Assembly: GCF_023897065.1 (NCBI RefSeq)
Contig: NZ_JAMHIV010000050.1
Span: 1-52,397 of the forward strand
DNA: 52,397 bases
Reading direction: 5' to 3'
Source of the DNA: Crossiella sp. SN42
Lineage (GTDB): Bacteria; Actinomycetota; Actinomycetes; Mycobacteriales; Pseudonocardiaceae
Shown: positions 9,359-16,891 of the stretch, piece by piece
How positions within the stretch are numbered: position 1 is the stretch's first letter
Layout of the letters: each line of letters opens with the position of its first letter
The notes under the pieces: generated by a model
What the model was told of the DNA's origin: nothing
The model's input: only the letters and a program-made list of their open reading frames with translations
The model's database searches: none
Program-made: the position numbers and the translations under genes

Positions 9359-9406
9359 CCGGTAGAAAGCGGCCGGCATGTCGTTGTGGTGCAGTACGTT
9401 GCCGCT

Positions 9407-9865
9407 GTGACGCTCAGGAAGGTCGAGGAGGACTGGGCCGGGGACGACCTCGACGATCTGATCGCCTACTTCGGCGCGGATCCGGATGAGTTCCAGGCAC
9501 ACCAGGTGGTGGCGGCGCGCTGCGCCCGGTGCGACGGTCGGGTCTTCGTGCTGGAGACCGCCGAGTCGTCCACCTGTGTGCGGCGCACCTGCGTCGGCTG
9601 CGACCTGACCGTGTTCATGCTGGACGCGGCGGAGTACTGGCCGGCCGCCGAGGAAGAGGTCGAGGCCAGGTATTTCGTCGAGTGCTCGTGTGAGGAGGAC
9701 CGGTTCGAGGTCGCGGTGGGCTTCACCTTTTACGAGGACGCCCCGGACTCGGACATCCGGTGGGTGAGCATCGCGGTCCGGTGCGTTGCCGATGGTTCGC
9801 TCGGCTACTGCGCGGGCTGGAAGGTCCGTTACGGGCCTTCGCGCCACCTGGTCGAGGCGGTCTGA
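9407..9865 (+). CDS. Uncharacterised acidic protein with two Cys pairs
   Basis: I do not recognise this family. The product (152 residues from GTG 9407) is acidic and has two CxxC pairs, CARC and CVGC, about 26 residues apart, which could bind one zinc ion; a CSC triplet follows. The frame is also open from GTG 9386. GTG 9407 is chosen because TACGTT (9395-9400) lies 6 bp before it and no ribosome binding site is visible, as in leaderless genes elsewhere in this window. It ends 4 bp before the next gene, so the three genes 9407-10905 form an operon. Confidence 0.6.
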   Translation: MTLRKVEEDWAGDDLDDLIAYFGADPDEFQAHQVVAARCARCDGRVFVLETAESSTCVRRTCVGCDLTVFMLDAAEYWPAAEEEVEARYFVECSCEEDRFEVAVGFTFYEDAPDSDIRWVSIAVRCVADGSLGYCAGWKVRYGPSRHLVEAV

Positions 9866-9869
9866 TCGC

Positions 9870-10427
9870 GTGCGGGAGTTCCAGGCGTTCGGTTTTGAGC
9901 CCGGCTACCGGGTGGAGGTCGATCCCGAGTTCCCGGCTGACGGCAACTGGGGTTGCCCGGTGTTCGGCTACGACTGCGACGGCCGTGTTGCCGAGGAGTT
10001 CGTCGCGCGGTGGGGCAGTTCGCTGACGGTGCGGGTCACTTCGGGCGGTGGAGAATGGGTGGGCCGGTTTCCGGCCTCGGGGGTTGGCGGGGTGGACGGG
10101 GTGTTCGCCTGCCCGGCGGCCGGGCAGCTGTGCGTTGTGGTGGCCGGGCTGGCGCAGGTGGTCGAGGTCGGCGCGCCGGGGGCCGGGGCGGTGCTGGTGC
10201 GGGACCAGGTGGCTCAGGTCGTGCCGGTGCTGGGGATGCCGTTGTTGCTGCTGGTCAGCTGGACCGACCTGGTGGCGATCGGACCGGACGGCGTTGCCTG
10301 GGAGTCCGCGCGGCTGGCGCTGGACGGGTTGCGGGTGCTGGAGGCCAGTGCCGAGGGCATCCGGTGTGTGGACGACTTGGCGGAGATCGTCGTGGTGGAC
10401 CCGGTCACCGGCCGGACGAGGGGTTGA
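9870..10427 (+). CDS. Uncharacterised protein, middle gene of an unknown trio
   Basis: The family is not recognised. From GTG 9870 the product has 185 residues and begins VREFQAFGFEPGYRVEVDPEFPADGNWG, then reads as alternating beta-rich segments (FVARWGSSLTVRVTSGGG; GQLCVVVAGLAQVVEVGAPG; LLLLVSWTDLVAIGPDGVAWES). This suggests a compact beta-sheet or propeller-like fold without signal peptide or membrane segment. It starts 4 bp after the previous gene and ends 1 bp before the next. Confidence 0.6.
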   Translation: MREFQAFGFEPGYRVEVDPEFPADGNWGCPVFGYDCDGRVAEEFVARWGSSLTVRVTSGGGEWVGRFPASGVGGVDGVFACPAAGQLCVVVAGLAQVVEVGAPGAGAVLVRDQVAQVVPVLGMPLLLLVSWTDLVAIGPDGVAWESARLALDGLRVLEASAEGIRCVDDLAEIVVVDPVTGRTRG

Positions 10428-10428
10428 G

Positions 10429-10905
10429 GTGTACGAGCTGACCGGCGTGGTCGGTCGCGCGGAGCTGCTGCGGGACCGGGTGGCCGGACTGCCGCGGGCG
10501 GTGGTGGTCGGGCTGAACCAGGAGCTGGGGCTGGTTCCGATGGGCGCCGAGCTGTTCCGGGAGCTGACCGGAGCGCGGCGGGTGGGCTTCGCCGAGCTGC
10601 CCGCGACTTTCGCCGCACTGCTCGCGGAGTGGTCCCGGACCGGGCCGATCGCCTTTGTGGAGGCGGAGTTCTTCGCCGGTGACGGGTACCAGGGCGCCTC
10701 GGTGTGGCGGGACGGCTCGCTGGAGTGGGGGCCGGTGGTCGAGGAGACCTGCGGTGCGGCGCGGCCGGACTGGCCGATCAACGCGGCGCTGGCCCGGCTC
10801 GGCGCGGTGAGCGATGGCCGGGACCTGTTCAGCTCGGTGGGGCTTGACGCGGAGCGGGAGGTGGCCGACTGGCTGGCGCGGGGCCTCAGGCGCCGGTCGC
10901 GGTGA
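10429..10905 (+). CDS. Uncharacterised protein, last gene of an unknown trio
   Basis: The family is not recognised. From GTG 10429 it encodes 158 residues (VYELTGVVGRAELLRDRV...). The middle has the hydrophobic strand GPIAFVEAEFFAGDGYQGASVW; the end is basic (RGLRRRSR). No signal peptide or membrane helix is visible. It begins 1 bp after the preceding stop, and its 3-prime end overlaps the convergent PP2C gene by 20 bp. The trio sits between a toxin-antitoxin pair and a signalling operon. Confidence 0.6.
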   Translation: MYELTGVVGRAELLRDRVAGLPRAVVVGLNQELGLVPMGAELFRELTGARRVGFAELPATFAALLAEWSRTGPIAFVEAEFFAGDGYQGASVWRDGSLEWGPVVEETCGAARPDWPINAALARLGAVSDGRDLFSSVGLDAEREVADWLARGLRRRSR

Positions 10906-11596
10906 TCACGATGGCGGTGGCGTTGTCGTTGCCGCCCGCGGCCTCGGCGGCCGAGAGCAGGTCGCGCACCATCGCCGCGGGGGTGTTCCCGCTGCCCAGG
11001 GTGGCCAGGAGTTGTTGGTAGGAAACCTGTTCGGCGATGCCGTCGGTGCACAGCAGGAAGGTGTCGCCCGGCCGAGGGTTGATCTTCATCAGGTCCGGGT
11101 CGGGGTGCGCGGGGTGGCCGAGGTAGCGGGTCAGCTGGTAGCGGGCCGAGGCGGCTTGCCGGGAGTCGAACGGGTACCAGCCGTGCACCGCGCCCAGCCA
11201 GGCCATGGTGTGGTCGACGGTGAGCAGCTCCAGCAGTCCGGCGCGCAGCCGGTACAGCCGGGAGTCGCCGAGCTGGGCGAGCCAGAACCCCTCCGGCGTC
11301 TGAGCCAGCGCGGTGAGCGTGCAGCCGGCCAGGCCGCCGATCTCCCGGCCGAAGTCGGCGATCCGCTGATGCGCCAAGGCCACCGCGGCGCCGAGCGCGG
11401 CCGGAGCGGCGCGGCCGTGCTCGACCACCAGGTCCACCGCGGTCTGCGCGGCCATCGTGCTGCCCGGTCCGTCGCCCATGCCGTCGGCGACCACGGCCAG
11501 CAGCGGGTCCAGGCTCAGGTGCGCGCGGTCGAAGTTCGACCGGTAGCGGTTGCCGGTCTCGCTGCCCGCGGCGGCGGTGAGGACGAGGGTGGTCAC
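10886..11596 (-). CDS. PP2C-family Ser/Thr protein phosphatase
   Basis: The 236-residue protein is a single soluble PP2C (PPM) domain. The metal-binding motifs are present: RYRSNFD near residue 20 (usually NED), VVADGMGDG, QLGDSRLYRLR, LLCTDGIAEQV and the terminal GGNDNATAIVI. The only oddity is Phe in place of Glu in the first motif. It removes phosphate from Ser/Thr proteins. Start GTG 11596 overlaps the upstream response-regulator stop (GTGA), so it is the last gene of the leftward SARP/EccE operon. No intact kinase is encoded nearby; the only kinase-like protein (19302-21047) is degenerate. Confidence 0.9.
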   Translation of the reverse strand: MTTLVLTAAAGSETGNRYRSNFDRAHLSLDPLLAVVADGMGDGPGSTMAAQTAVDLVVEHGRAAPAALGAAVALAHQRIADFGREIGGLAGCTLTALAQTPEGFWLAQLGDSRLYRLRAGLLELLTVDHTMAWLGAVHGWYPFDSRQAASARYQLTRYLGHPAHPDPDLMKINPRPGDTFLLCTDGIAEQVSYQQLLATLGSGNTPAAMVRDLLSAAEAAGGNDNATAIVITATGA

Positions 11597-12246
11597 CGGA
11601 GGAAGTATCCGGTGCCCTTCACCGTGTGCAGCAGTGGCGGGGGGCCGAGCTTGCGGCGGAGCTGGGCGATCACCACGTCCAGCACGTTGGAGGCGGGGGC
11701 GACCAGCTCGTCCCAGGCCGCGGCGATCAGCTCGGCGCGGCTGACCGTGCCGCCACCGGCCAGCAGCAGGCGGTGCAGCACCGCGAACTCCTTGCCGGTC
11801 AGCTCCAGCCGGGTGCCGGCGCGGCGGATCTCGTGCCGGGCCGGGTCCAGTTCCAGGTCGCCGTGGCGCAGCGCCGGGGCCGGGGCCAGGCCGGTGCGGC
11901 GGCACAGGCTGCGCACCCGGACCACCAGCTCGATCATCGCGAACGGTTTGACCAGGTAGTCATCGCCACTGGCCAGACCGTCGATGCGATCGGCGACGCT
12001 GTCCCGGCCGGTCAGGAACAGCACCGGCACCGGCCAGCCTGCCGCGCGCCGGGCCGTGACGTAGCTGAGGGAGTCACCGGCGGGCAGCATGCGGTCGAAG
12101 ACCGCGCAGTCATAGGCGTTGACGCTGAGCGCTTCGTCGGCCGCCGGCAGGTCGGTGGCGGCGTCGACGGCGAAACCCGCGCCGCGCAAGGAAACCTCGA
12201 CGGCTACCCGCAGGTTCTCGTCATCCTCGGTGACCAGTACCCGCAC
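11593..12246 (-). CDS. OmpR/PhoB-type response regulator without adjacent kinase
   Basis: The 217-residue protein has a receiver domain (about 1-115) with Asp8, Asp9, phospho-acceptor Asp51 in AVFDRMLP, Thr in LFLTGRD and Lys in YLVKPF, then a winged-helix domain (about 125-217: LELTGKEFAVLHRLL, NVLDVVIAQLRRKLG, HTVKGTGYFLR). GLASGDDYLVKPF is one residue shorter than usual. It is clearly paralogous to the regulator at 16205. No kinase is in its operon; it overlaps the PP2C gene. Confidence 0.92.
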   Translation of the reverse strand: MRVLVTEDDENLRVAVEVSLRGAGFAVDAATDLPAADEALSVNAYDCAVFDRMLPAGDSLSYVTARRAAGWPVPVLFLTGRDSVADRIDGLASGDDYLVKPFAMIELVVRVRSLCRRTGLAPAPALRHGDLELDPARHEIRRAGTRLELTGKEFAVLHRLLLAGGGTVSRAELIAAAWDELVAPASNVLDVVIAQLRRKLGPPPLLHTVKGTGYFLR

Positions 12247-12279
12247 AGCGGCAGACAGTAGCCGATCGGCCCGGCGGGT

Positions 12280-12963
12280 TCAGCCGACCCGGTCCAACAG
12301 CCAGCCCCGGTCCGCGGCCTTGGCGCCGGCCTGGAACCGGCTGCGCGCGCCGAGCCGGTTCATGATGTCGGAGACCATCCGCCGGACCGTGCGCACCGAG
12401 ATCCGCATCCGGGCCGCGGCGGACTCGTCGGTGCAGCCGTCGAAGAGCAGGGTGAGCAGCTCGCGTTCGCGCATGGTCAGCTCGGTGGGCTCCGGCAGTT
12501 CCGAGGCGATCAGCGGCACCGCGGCCGGCCACACCCGCTCGAACAGCTCGGTGGTGGTCCGCACCACCCCGGCCAGCCGGAACATCGCCACCCGGCCCGG
12601 GTAGCCGTCGGCCTGGTCGGCGGGCAGCACGGCGACCTCGCCGTCGATGACAAAGGCGTCCATCGGCACCTCCGGCAGCGTGCGCACCTCCGCCCCGGCC
12701 AGTGCCAGCGCGCTGAGCTGGAGCGAGGCGCCGGGGGTGGTGCGGGTCCGGTCGGGCACCAGCACCCGGTAGCGCACGCCGCGGCGCAGGTTGTCGTGGT
12801 CGAGCTTGCGGAAGGTGGCCAGCTGACGCGGGAACGCGGTGTTGCCGCGGCGGGCGATGAGCACCTCGCGGCCCGCGGTGGCGAGCTGGGTGTCCACCCC
12901 GGTGGCCACGGGCGCGCGGTCGGCCGGGCGCAGCAGGGAGAGCACGGGAGTCTGGGTGTTCAC
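12280..12963 (-). CDS. LuxR-type HTH regulator
   Basis: This 227-residue protein ends in a LuxR/FixJ-type helix-turn-helix (about 165-225: ELTMRERELLTLLFDGCTDE, AARMRISVRTVRRMVSDIMNRLGARSRFQAG). The N-terminal 150 residues are no receiver domain (no phospho-Asp); segments such as RYRVLVPDRTRTTPG resemble the sensor half of TrmB/PLD-like actinobacterial regulators. ATG 12963 overlaps the eccE stop (ATGA), and the response regulator follows 33 bp later, so it belongs to the SARP-eccE operon. Confidence 0.85.
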   Translation of the reverse strand: MNTQTPVLSLLRPADRAPVATGVDTQLATAGREVLIARRGNTAFPRQLATFRKLDHDNLRRGVRYRVLVPDRTRTTPGASLQLSALALAGAEVRTLPEVPMDAFVIDGEVAVLPADQADGYPGRVAMFRLAGVVRTTTELFERVWPAAVPLIASELPEPTELTMRERELLTLLFDGCTDESAAARMRISVRTVRRMVSDIMNRLGARSRFQAGAKAADRGWLLDRVG

Positions 12964-14471
12964 AGCGGGTTGCCTCCGATCGGCATGGTCGCGGCGAGGG
13001 CGCGGGCGTGCTGCCCGTCGAGTCGTTCCAGGCGCACGCCGAAGCGTTCGCCCAGGTAGGTCAGGTCGGTGGCGGCCGCGTCGACCACGGCGCCGGTGGT
13101 CGCGGCGATCCGGAGCACCGCGGTGGGCTCCCGGTCCTCGCCGGTGGTGACGGCCACGGTGATCGCCACGCCGGGCGCGGCGGCCAGCAGTCGTTGCAGC
13201 AGCGGACCACGGTCCACTGTGGACAGTTGGGCGTACCCGGCGAGCCGGAACCCGGCCTGGGTCACCGCGCCCGCCCGCCAGAACCGCCAGTCCTCGCGGG
13301 TCTCGCCGCGGCCGGACCCGGTGTGGGTCAGCGCGGGCAGCACCGCGCGCAGGTCTTCCTCGGCGAGGGCGTCGGCGGGCAGTCCGGCGCGGGTGAGGCG
13401 GCGCAGCACCCGGCGCACGGTGTTGGCCAGCGCGGTGGTCAGGTCCTCGTCCCGGAAGACGTCCGGATCGCGCAGCGCCCGCACCGCCAGCCAGGTGCGC
13501 GGCGGCCGGTCCCTGGCCGGTCCGGTGTGCAGCACCAGCCGCGCGCCGAACTCGGGCATCGCCGGATCGGGCTCGGGCAGCAGCGCGTCCGCGGCCGCGG
13601 CCCGCAGGAACTCGTGGTCGGCCGCGCGCGGGCGCAGCACGACGACCAGCTCGTCCGGGTGGCTGAGCAGTCCGGCCGCGACCCCGCCGATGGTGGCGGT
13701 GCGGATGCGGCTGGCCGGGGCGAGCAGGTCGAGCAGGGTGGCCGGGTCGTGTTCGGTGGCGCCGAGGTCGTGGGCGCGGCGGCGGAGCAGGTGGCGGAGG
13801 CGGGTGGCCAGCAGCGTGGTCAGCCAGCGGCCGCGGACCCGGATCGCGGTGCAGGCGAGCAGGGCGGCGCCGACGCCGAGCGCGGTGGCCAGCGGCCAGG
13901 GACGGCCGATGGCGAGGACGGCGGTGAGGGCGGCGAGCTGCCAGCAGAGGATGCGGAGGGCGGGGATGGCGGCGCGGCGGGGCGCGGGTGCCGGGGGAGT
14001 TGAGGGAGCTGGGGGTGGTGGGGCAGGGCGGGTTTGGCTGGGCGCGGGGGTGGCGGCGGCGAGGACGCGCGGGCCGGCCGGAGCGGCGGCCGCGAGGACT
14101 CGGGGGCCGGTGGGGGCGGCCGGAGGGGCGGTGGGGAAGGCGCGGGGGCCGGTCGGTGCGCCAGGAGCGGTGGCCGGGAAGGCACGGCCGGTGCCGGCGG
14201 CAGGCGCGGTGGCCGGGAAGGCGCCGGGGCCGGTGGCGGTGCCAGGAGCGGTGGTTGGCAAGGCATGTGGCCCGGTGGCGGCGGCGAGGACACGGGGGGC
14301 GGCGTGCTGCGGTGGCTGGGCGTGGCCCGGAGCGTGGGCAGGCTGGGCCGGGCTGTGCGGGACCGGGCCGGCCCCCGTGGTGCCCGGGTGGTGTGGCTGG
14401 GCCGGCCCAGTGGGCGTGGCCGTGCGGGTGGTCAGGCCCGTGGGCCAGCCGGGAGCGGGTTCCTGCGGCAT
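12960..14471 (-). CDS. eccE: Type VII secretion protein EccE with repetitive proline-rich N-terminus
   Basis: EccE is a peripheral subunit of the ESX membrane complex. Residues 1 to about 165 form a proline/alanine-rich tail with repeats of a TGPxAFPxTAPxA pattern. Two hydrophobic segments follow (about 175-215: ILCWQLAALTAVLAIG; ATALGVGAALLACTAI) and then the EccE soluble domain (HDLGATEHDPATLLDLLAP, ELVVVLRP, LRAVLPALTHTG, EDWRFWRAGAVTQAGFRLAGY). It sits 10 bp after the SARP gene and overlaps the LuxR gene, so it is transcribed apart from eccBCD. Identity rests on the fold pattern and the ESX genes nearby. Confidence 0.82.
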   Translation of the reverse strand: MPQEPAPGWPTGLTTRTATPTGPAQPHHPGTTGAGPVPHSPAQPAHAPGHAQPPQHAAPRVLAAATGPHALPTTAPGTATGPGAFPATAPAAGTGRAFPATAPGAPTGPRAFPTAPPAAPTGPRVLAAAAPAGPRVLAAATPAPSQTRPAPPPPAPSTPPAPAPRRAAIPALRILCWQLAALTAVLAIGRPWPLATALGVGAALLACTAIRVRGRWLTTLLATRLRHLLRRRAHDLGATEHDPATLLDLLAPASRIRTATIGGVAAGLLSHPDELVVVLRPRAADHEFLRAAAADALLPEPDPAMPEFGARLVLHTGPARDRPPRTWLAVRALRDPDVFRDEDLTTALANTVRRVLRRLTRAGLPADALAEEDLRAVLPALTHTGSGRGETREDWRFWRAGAVTQAGFRLAGYAQLSTVDRGPLLQRLLAAAPGVAITVAVTTGEDREPTAVLRIAATTGAVVDAAATDLTYLGERFGVRLERLDGQHARALAATMPIGGNPL

Positions 14472-14481
14472 GGGGTCCTCC

Positions 14482-16149
14482 TCACGCGACGCGGGTGCTG
14501 GACAGGGGGCGGGCGGCGCGGGCGTGGGCGCGGACCAGTGGGTGGGTCTGGAAGCGGTTGGGGGCGGGGGCCTCCAGCAGGTGGTGGTCGGTCAGCTCCT
14601 CCAGCAGGCGGCGGGTGTCCGGGTGGGACAGGCCCAGTTGCTGACCCGCCTGCCGGGCGTCGAACTCCGGGGGCAGGGCGGCCAGGGCGTGGAACGCTGA
14701 GCGTGCGCCTGCTGACAACCGCCGGTACGAGCCGGTCAGGCCGGGGGCCAGCTGCGCGGAGGCGAGCCAGTCGGCCAGGTCCGCGGCTGTCCACTGTGGA
14801 CGGATCGCGAGCTGGGTGGCGACCGTGTGCAGGGCGCCGGGGTTGCCGCCGCAGGCGGTCAGCGCGGTGGTCAGCGAGGTGAGCGGCCGGCCCGTGGCGG
14901 TGTGGAACAGGGTGGCGGACTCGGTGGGGGACAGCGGGTTCAGCGGGTACCGGGTCTCGCCGGGCAGGCGCCAGTCGCGGGTGCGGGTGGTGACCAGGGT
15001 CAGGCTGGCCGAGGCGCCGGGCAGCAGGGGGCGCAGCTGGTCCTCGTCGGCTGCGTCGTCCAGGACCAGCAGCACCCGGCGGCCGGACAGCTCGGAGCGC
15101 CACAGTGCCGCGCGTTCGTCCGCATCGGCCGGGATCGCCGTGTGGCCGAGGCCGCGGAGCAGGCGGGCCAGCGCGTCGGCCGGTGTGAGTGGGGGCGCCT
15201 CGGCGTGGGCGCGCAGGTCCAGGAAGAACTGGCCGTCGGGGTAGCGGGCGGCCAGGCGGTGGGCGGCGTGCACGGCCAGCGCGGTCTTGCCCGCTCCGGT
15301 CATGCCGTCCAGCACGATCGTCTGGCCGGGCGTGGACCCAGCCAGCGCGGTCAGTTCGGCGGTGCGGCCGGTGAAACCCGGGATATCCCTGGGCAGCTCG
15401 CGGCGCGGGTGGCTGGTGGCGGGAGTGGCCAGCGCCTGCTGGTGCGCCTCGGCCAGCGCCGGGCCAGGGTCGACGCCCAGCTCCTCGGCCAGCACCCGGC
15501 GGGCCTGGTGGTAGGTGGCCAGCGCCTCGGCCCGGCGGCCGGCCGCGTGCAGGGCGCGCACCAGCTGGGTCCAGGCGGCCTCGCGCAGCGGTTCGTCCGC
15601 GGTCAGCGCGCGCAGGCCGCTGATCGCCGCCCGCGCCTCGCCCGCGGCCAGCTGCGCCTCGGCCAGCGACTCGCGCAGGTCGCGCCGGATCTCCTCGAGG
15701 CGGTCCGCGGCGGACTGGAACTCCGCGCCCGGCAGGTCCTCGAACGGGCGGCCGCGCCAGGCGGAGAGCGCCTCGGTGTACAGGGCGATCGCCCGGTGCG
15801 GTGCGCCCTCGGCCAGTGCGGTGCGCGCCGCGGCGGCCAGGTCGGCCACCCGGTCGGCGTCCAGCTCGCCCGGCGCGACCAGCAGCCGGTAGGCGCCGGG
15901 GCGGCTCTCGATCGCCGAGGGCAGCAGGCGGCGCAGGCGGCAGATGTAGGTCTTGAGGTTGGCCTCGGCGGAGGCGGGCACGGCCTGTTCATGCCAGGTC
16001 GACTCGATCAGTCGATCAACCCGGACCCACGCGTTAGGGTGCAGCAGCAAGGTCGCCAGCACCGTGACGGGCTTCCGCGCACCGAGCTCGAGCACCGCTC
16101 CAGCCGGGTCGCGGGCCTCGACCGGACCCAGAATGTGGAAGATCGTCAT
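14482..16149 (-). CDS. SARP/AfsR-family regulator with NB-ARC ATPase domain
   Basis: The 555-residue product begins MTIFHILGPVEARDPAG and has an OmpR-like DNA-binding domain (about 1-90), a bacterial transcriptional activation domain (about 95-240, with SAWRGRPFEDLPG and AEELGVDPGPAL) and an NB-ARC region (Walker A GMTGAGKTAL near 290; RRVLLVLDD as Walker B). It lacks the TPR tail of full AfsR. Start ATG 16149 lies behind GAGAGGGGG. SARPs usually activate antibiotic clusters; none is visible here, and the next gene 10 bp on is eccE. Divergent from a two-component system across 55 bp. Confidence 0.93.
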   Translation of the reverse strand: MTIFHILGPVEARDPAGAVLELGARKPVTVLATLLLHPNAWVRVDRLIESTWHEQAVPASAEANLKTYICRLRRLLPSAIESRPGAYRLLVAPGELDADRVADLAAAARTALAEGAPHRAIALYTEALSAWRGRPFEDLPGAEFQSAADRLEEIRRDLRESLAEAQLAAGEARAAISGLRALTADEPLREAAWTQLVRALHAAGRRAEALATYHQARRVLAEELGVDPGPALAEAHQQALATPATSHPRRELPRDIPGFTGRTAELTALAGSTPGQTIVLDGMTGAGKTALAVHAAHRLAARYPDGQFFLDLRAHAEAPPLTPADALARLLRGLGHTAIPADADERAALWRSELSGRRVLLVLDDAADEDQLRPLLPGASASLTLVTTRTRDWRLPGETRYPLNPLSPTESATLFHTATGRPLTSLTTALTACGGNPGALHTVATQLAIRPQWTAADLADWLASAQLAPGLTGSYRRLSAGARSAFHALAALPPEFDARQAGQQLGLSHPDTRRLLEELTDHHLLEAPAPNRFQTHPLVRAHARAARPLSSTRVA

Positions 16150-16204
16150 CCCCCGCCCCCTCTCTCCATCGCACCCACCATCTCTGTGGCCACATGAGGT
16201 TTCC

Positions 16205-16891
16205 ATGACACGACCGGGAGTGATCCCCGTCCGCGTTCTGGTGGTCGAGGACGACGACGACCTGCGGTTCGCGGTGGTCGCGGAGCTGCGCTCGGCCGGA
16301 CTCGCGGTGGAGGAGGCGGCGGACATCGCGGCCGCGGACCGGGCGGTGCGCGCGGGCGAGCACGCCTGCGTGGTCTTCGACCGGATGCTGCCCGACGGCG
16401 ACGCCATCACCTACGTGCACCGGCGGCGGCAGCAGGGCTGGGCCACCCCGGTGCTGTTCCTGACCTCGCTGGACAAGATCGCCGACCGGGTGGCCGGGTT
16501 CGAGCACGGCGGCGATGACTACCTGGCCAAGCCGTTCGCGATGGCCGAGCTGACCGCGCGGGTGTCCGCGCTGTGCCGCCGGGCCGGCAGCGGCAGGCCC
16601 TCGGTGCTGCGGCACGCCGACCTGGAGATGGACTGCGCCCGGCGCGAGGTGCGCAGGGCCGGGGTGCTGCTGACCGTCTCGGACAAGGAGTTCGCGGTGC
16701 TGGAGCACCTGCTGGCCAGGGCGGGGCAGGTGATCTCGCGCAGTGAGCTGATCGAGCACTGCTGGGACAACAGCGCCGACCCGATGTCCAACGTGGTCGA
16801 CGCGGTGGTGAAACGGCTGCGCGCCAAGCTGGCCGAGCCCAGGCTGATCCACACCGTGCACGGCCGCGGCTTCCGGTTGGGCGCCGGGTGA
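16205..16891 (+). CDS. OmpR/PhoB-type response regulator
   Basis: From ATG 16205 (behind GAGG) it encodes 228 residues: receiver with the acidic cluster EDDDD at 15-19, phospho-acceptor Asp59 in VVFDRMLP, and Lys in YLAKPF, then a winged helix (about 135-226: VSDKEFAVLEHLLARAGQ, SNVVDAVVKRLRAKL, HTVHGRGFRL). It overlaps the histidine kinase by 4 bp and is divergent from the SARP gene, so it may act in the shared 55-bp promoter region. The regulator at 11593 shares its VFDRMLP, KPFAM and ELTARV-like stretches. Confidence 0.95.
   Translation: MTRPGVIPVRVLVVEDDDDLRFAVVAELRSAGLAVEEAADIAAADRAVRAGEHACVVFDRMLPDGDAITYVHRRRQQGWATPVLFLTSLDKIADRVAGFEHGGDDYLAKPFAMAELTARVSALCRRAGSGRPSVLRHADLEMDCARREVRRAGVLLTVSDKEFAVLEHLLARAGQVISRSELIEHCWDNSADPMSNVVDAVVKRLRAKLAEPRLIHTVHGRGFRLGAG

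Noticed and set aside
9786-9869. Upstream extension of the second unknown gene
   Set aside because: It would overlap the preceding gene by 80 bp; GTG 9870, 4 bp after that stop, fits the operon spacing.
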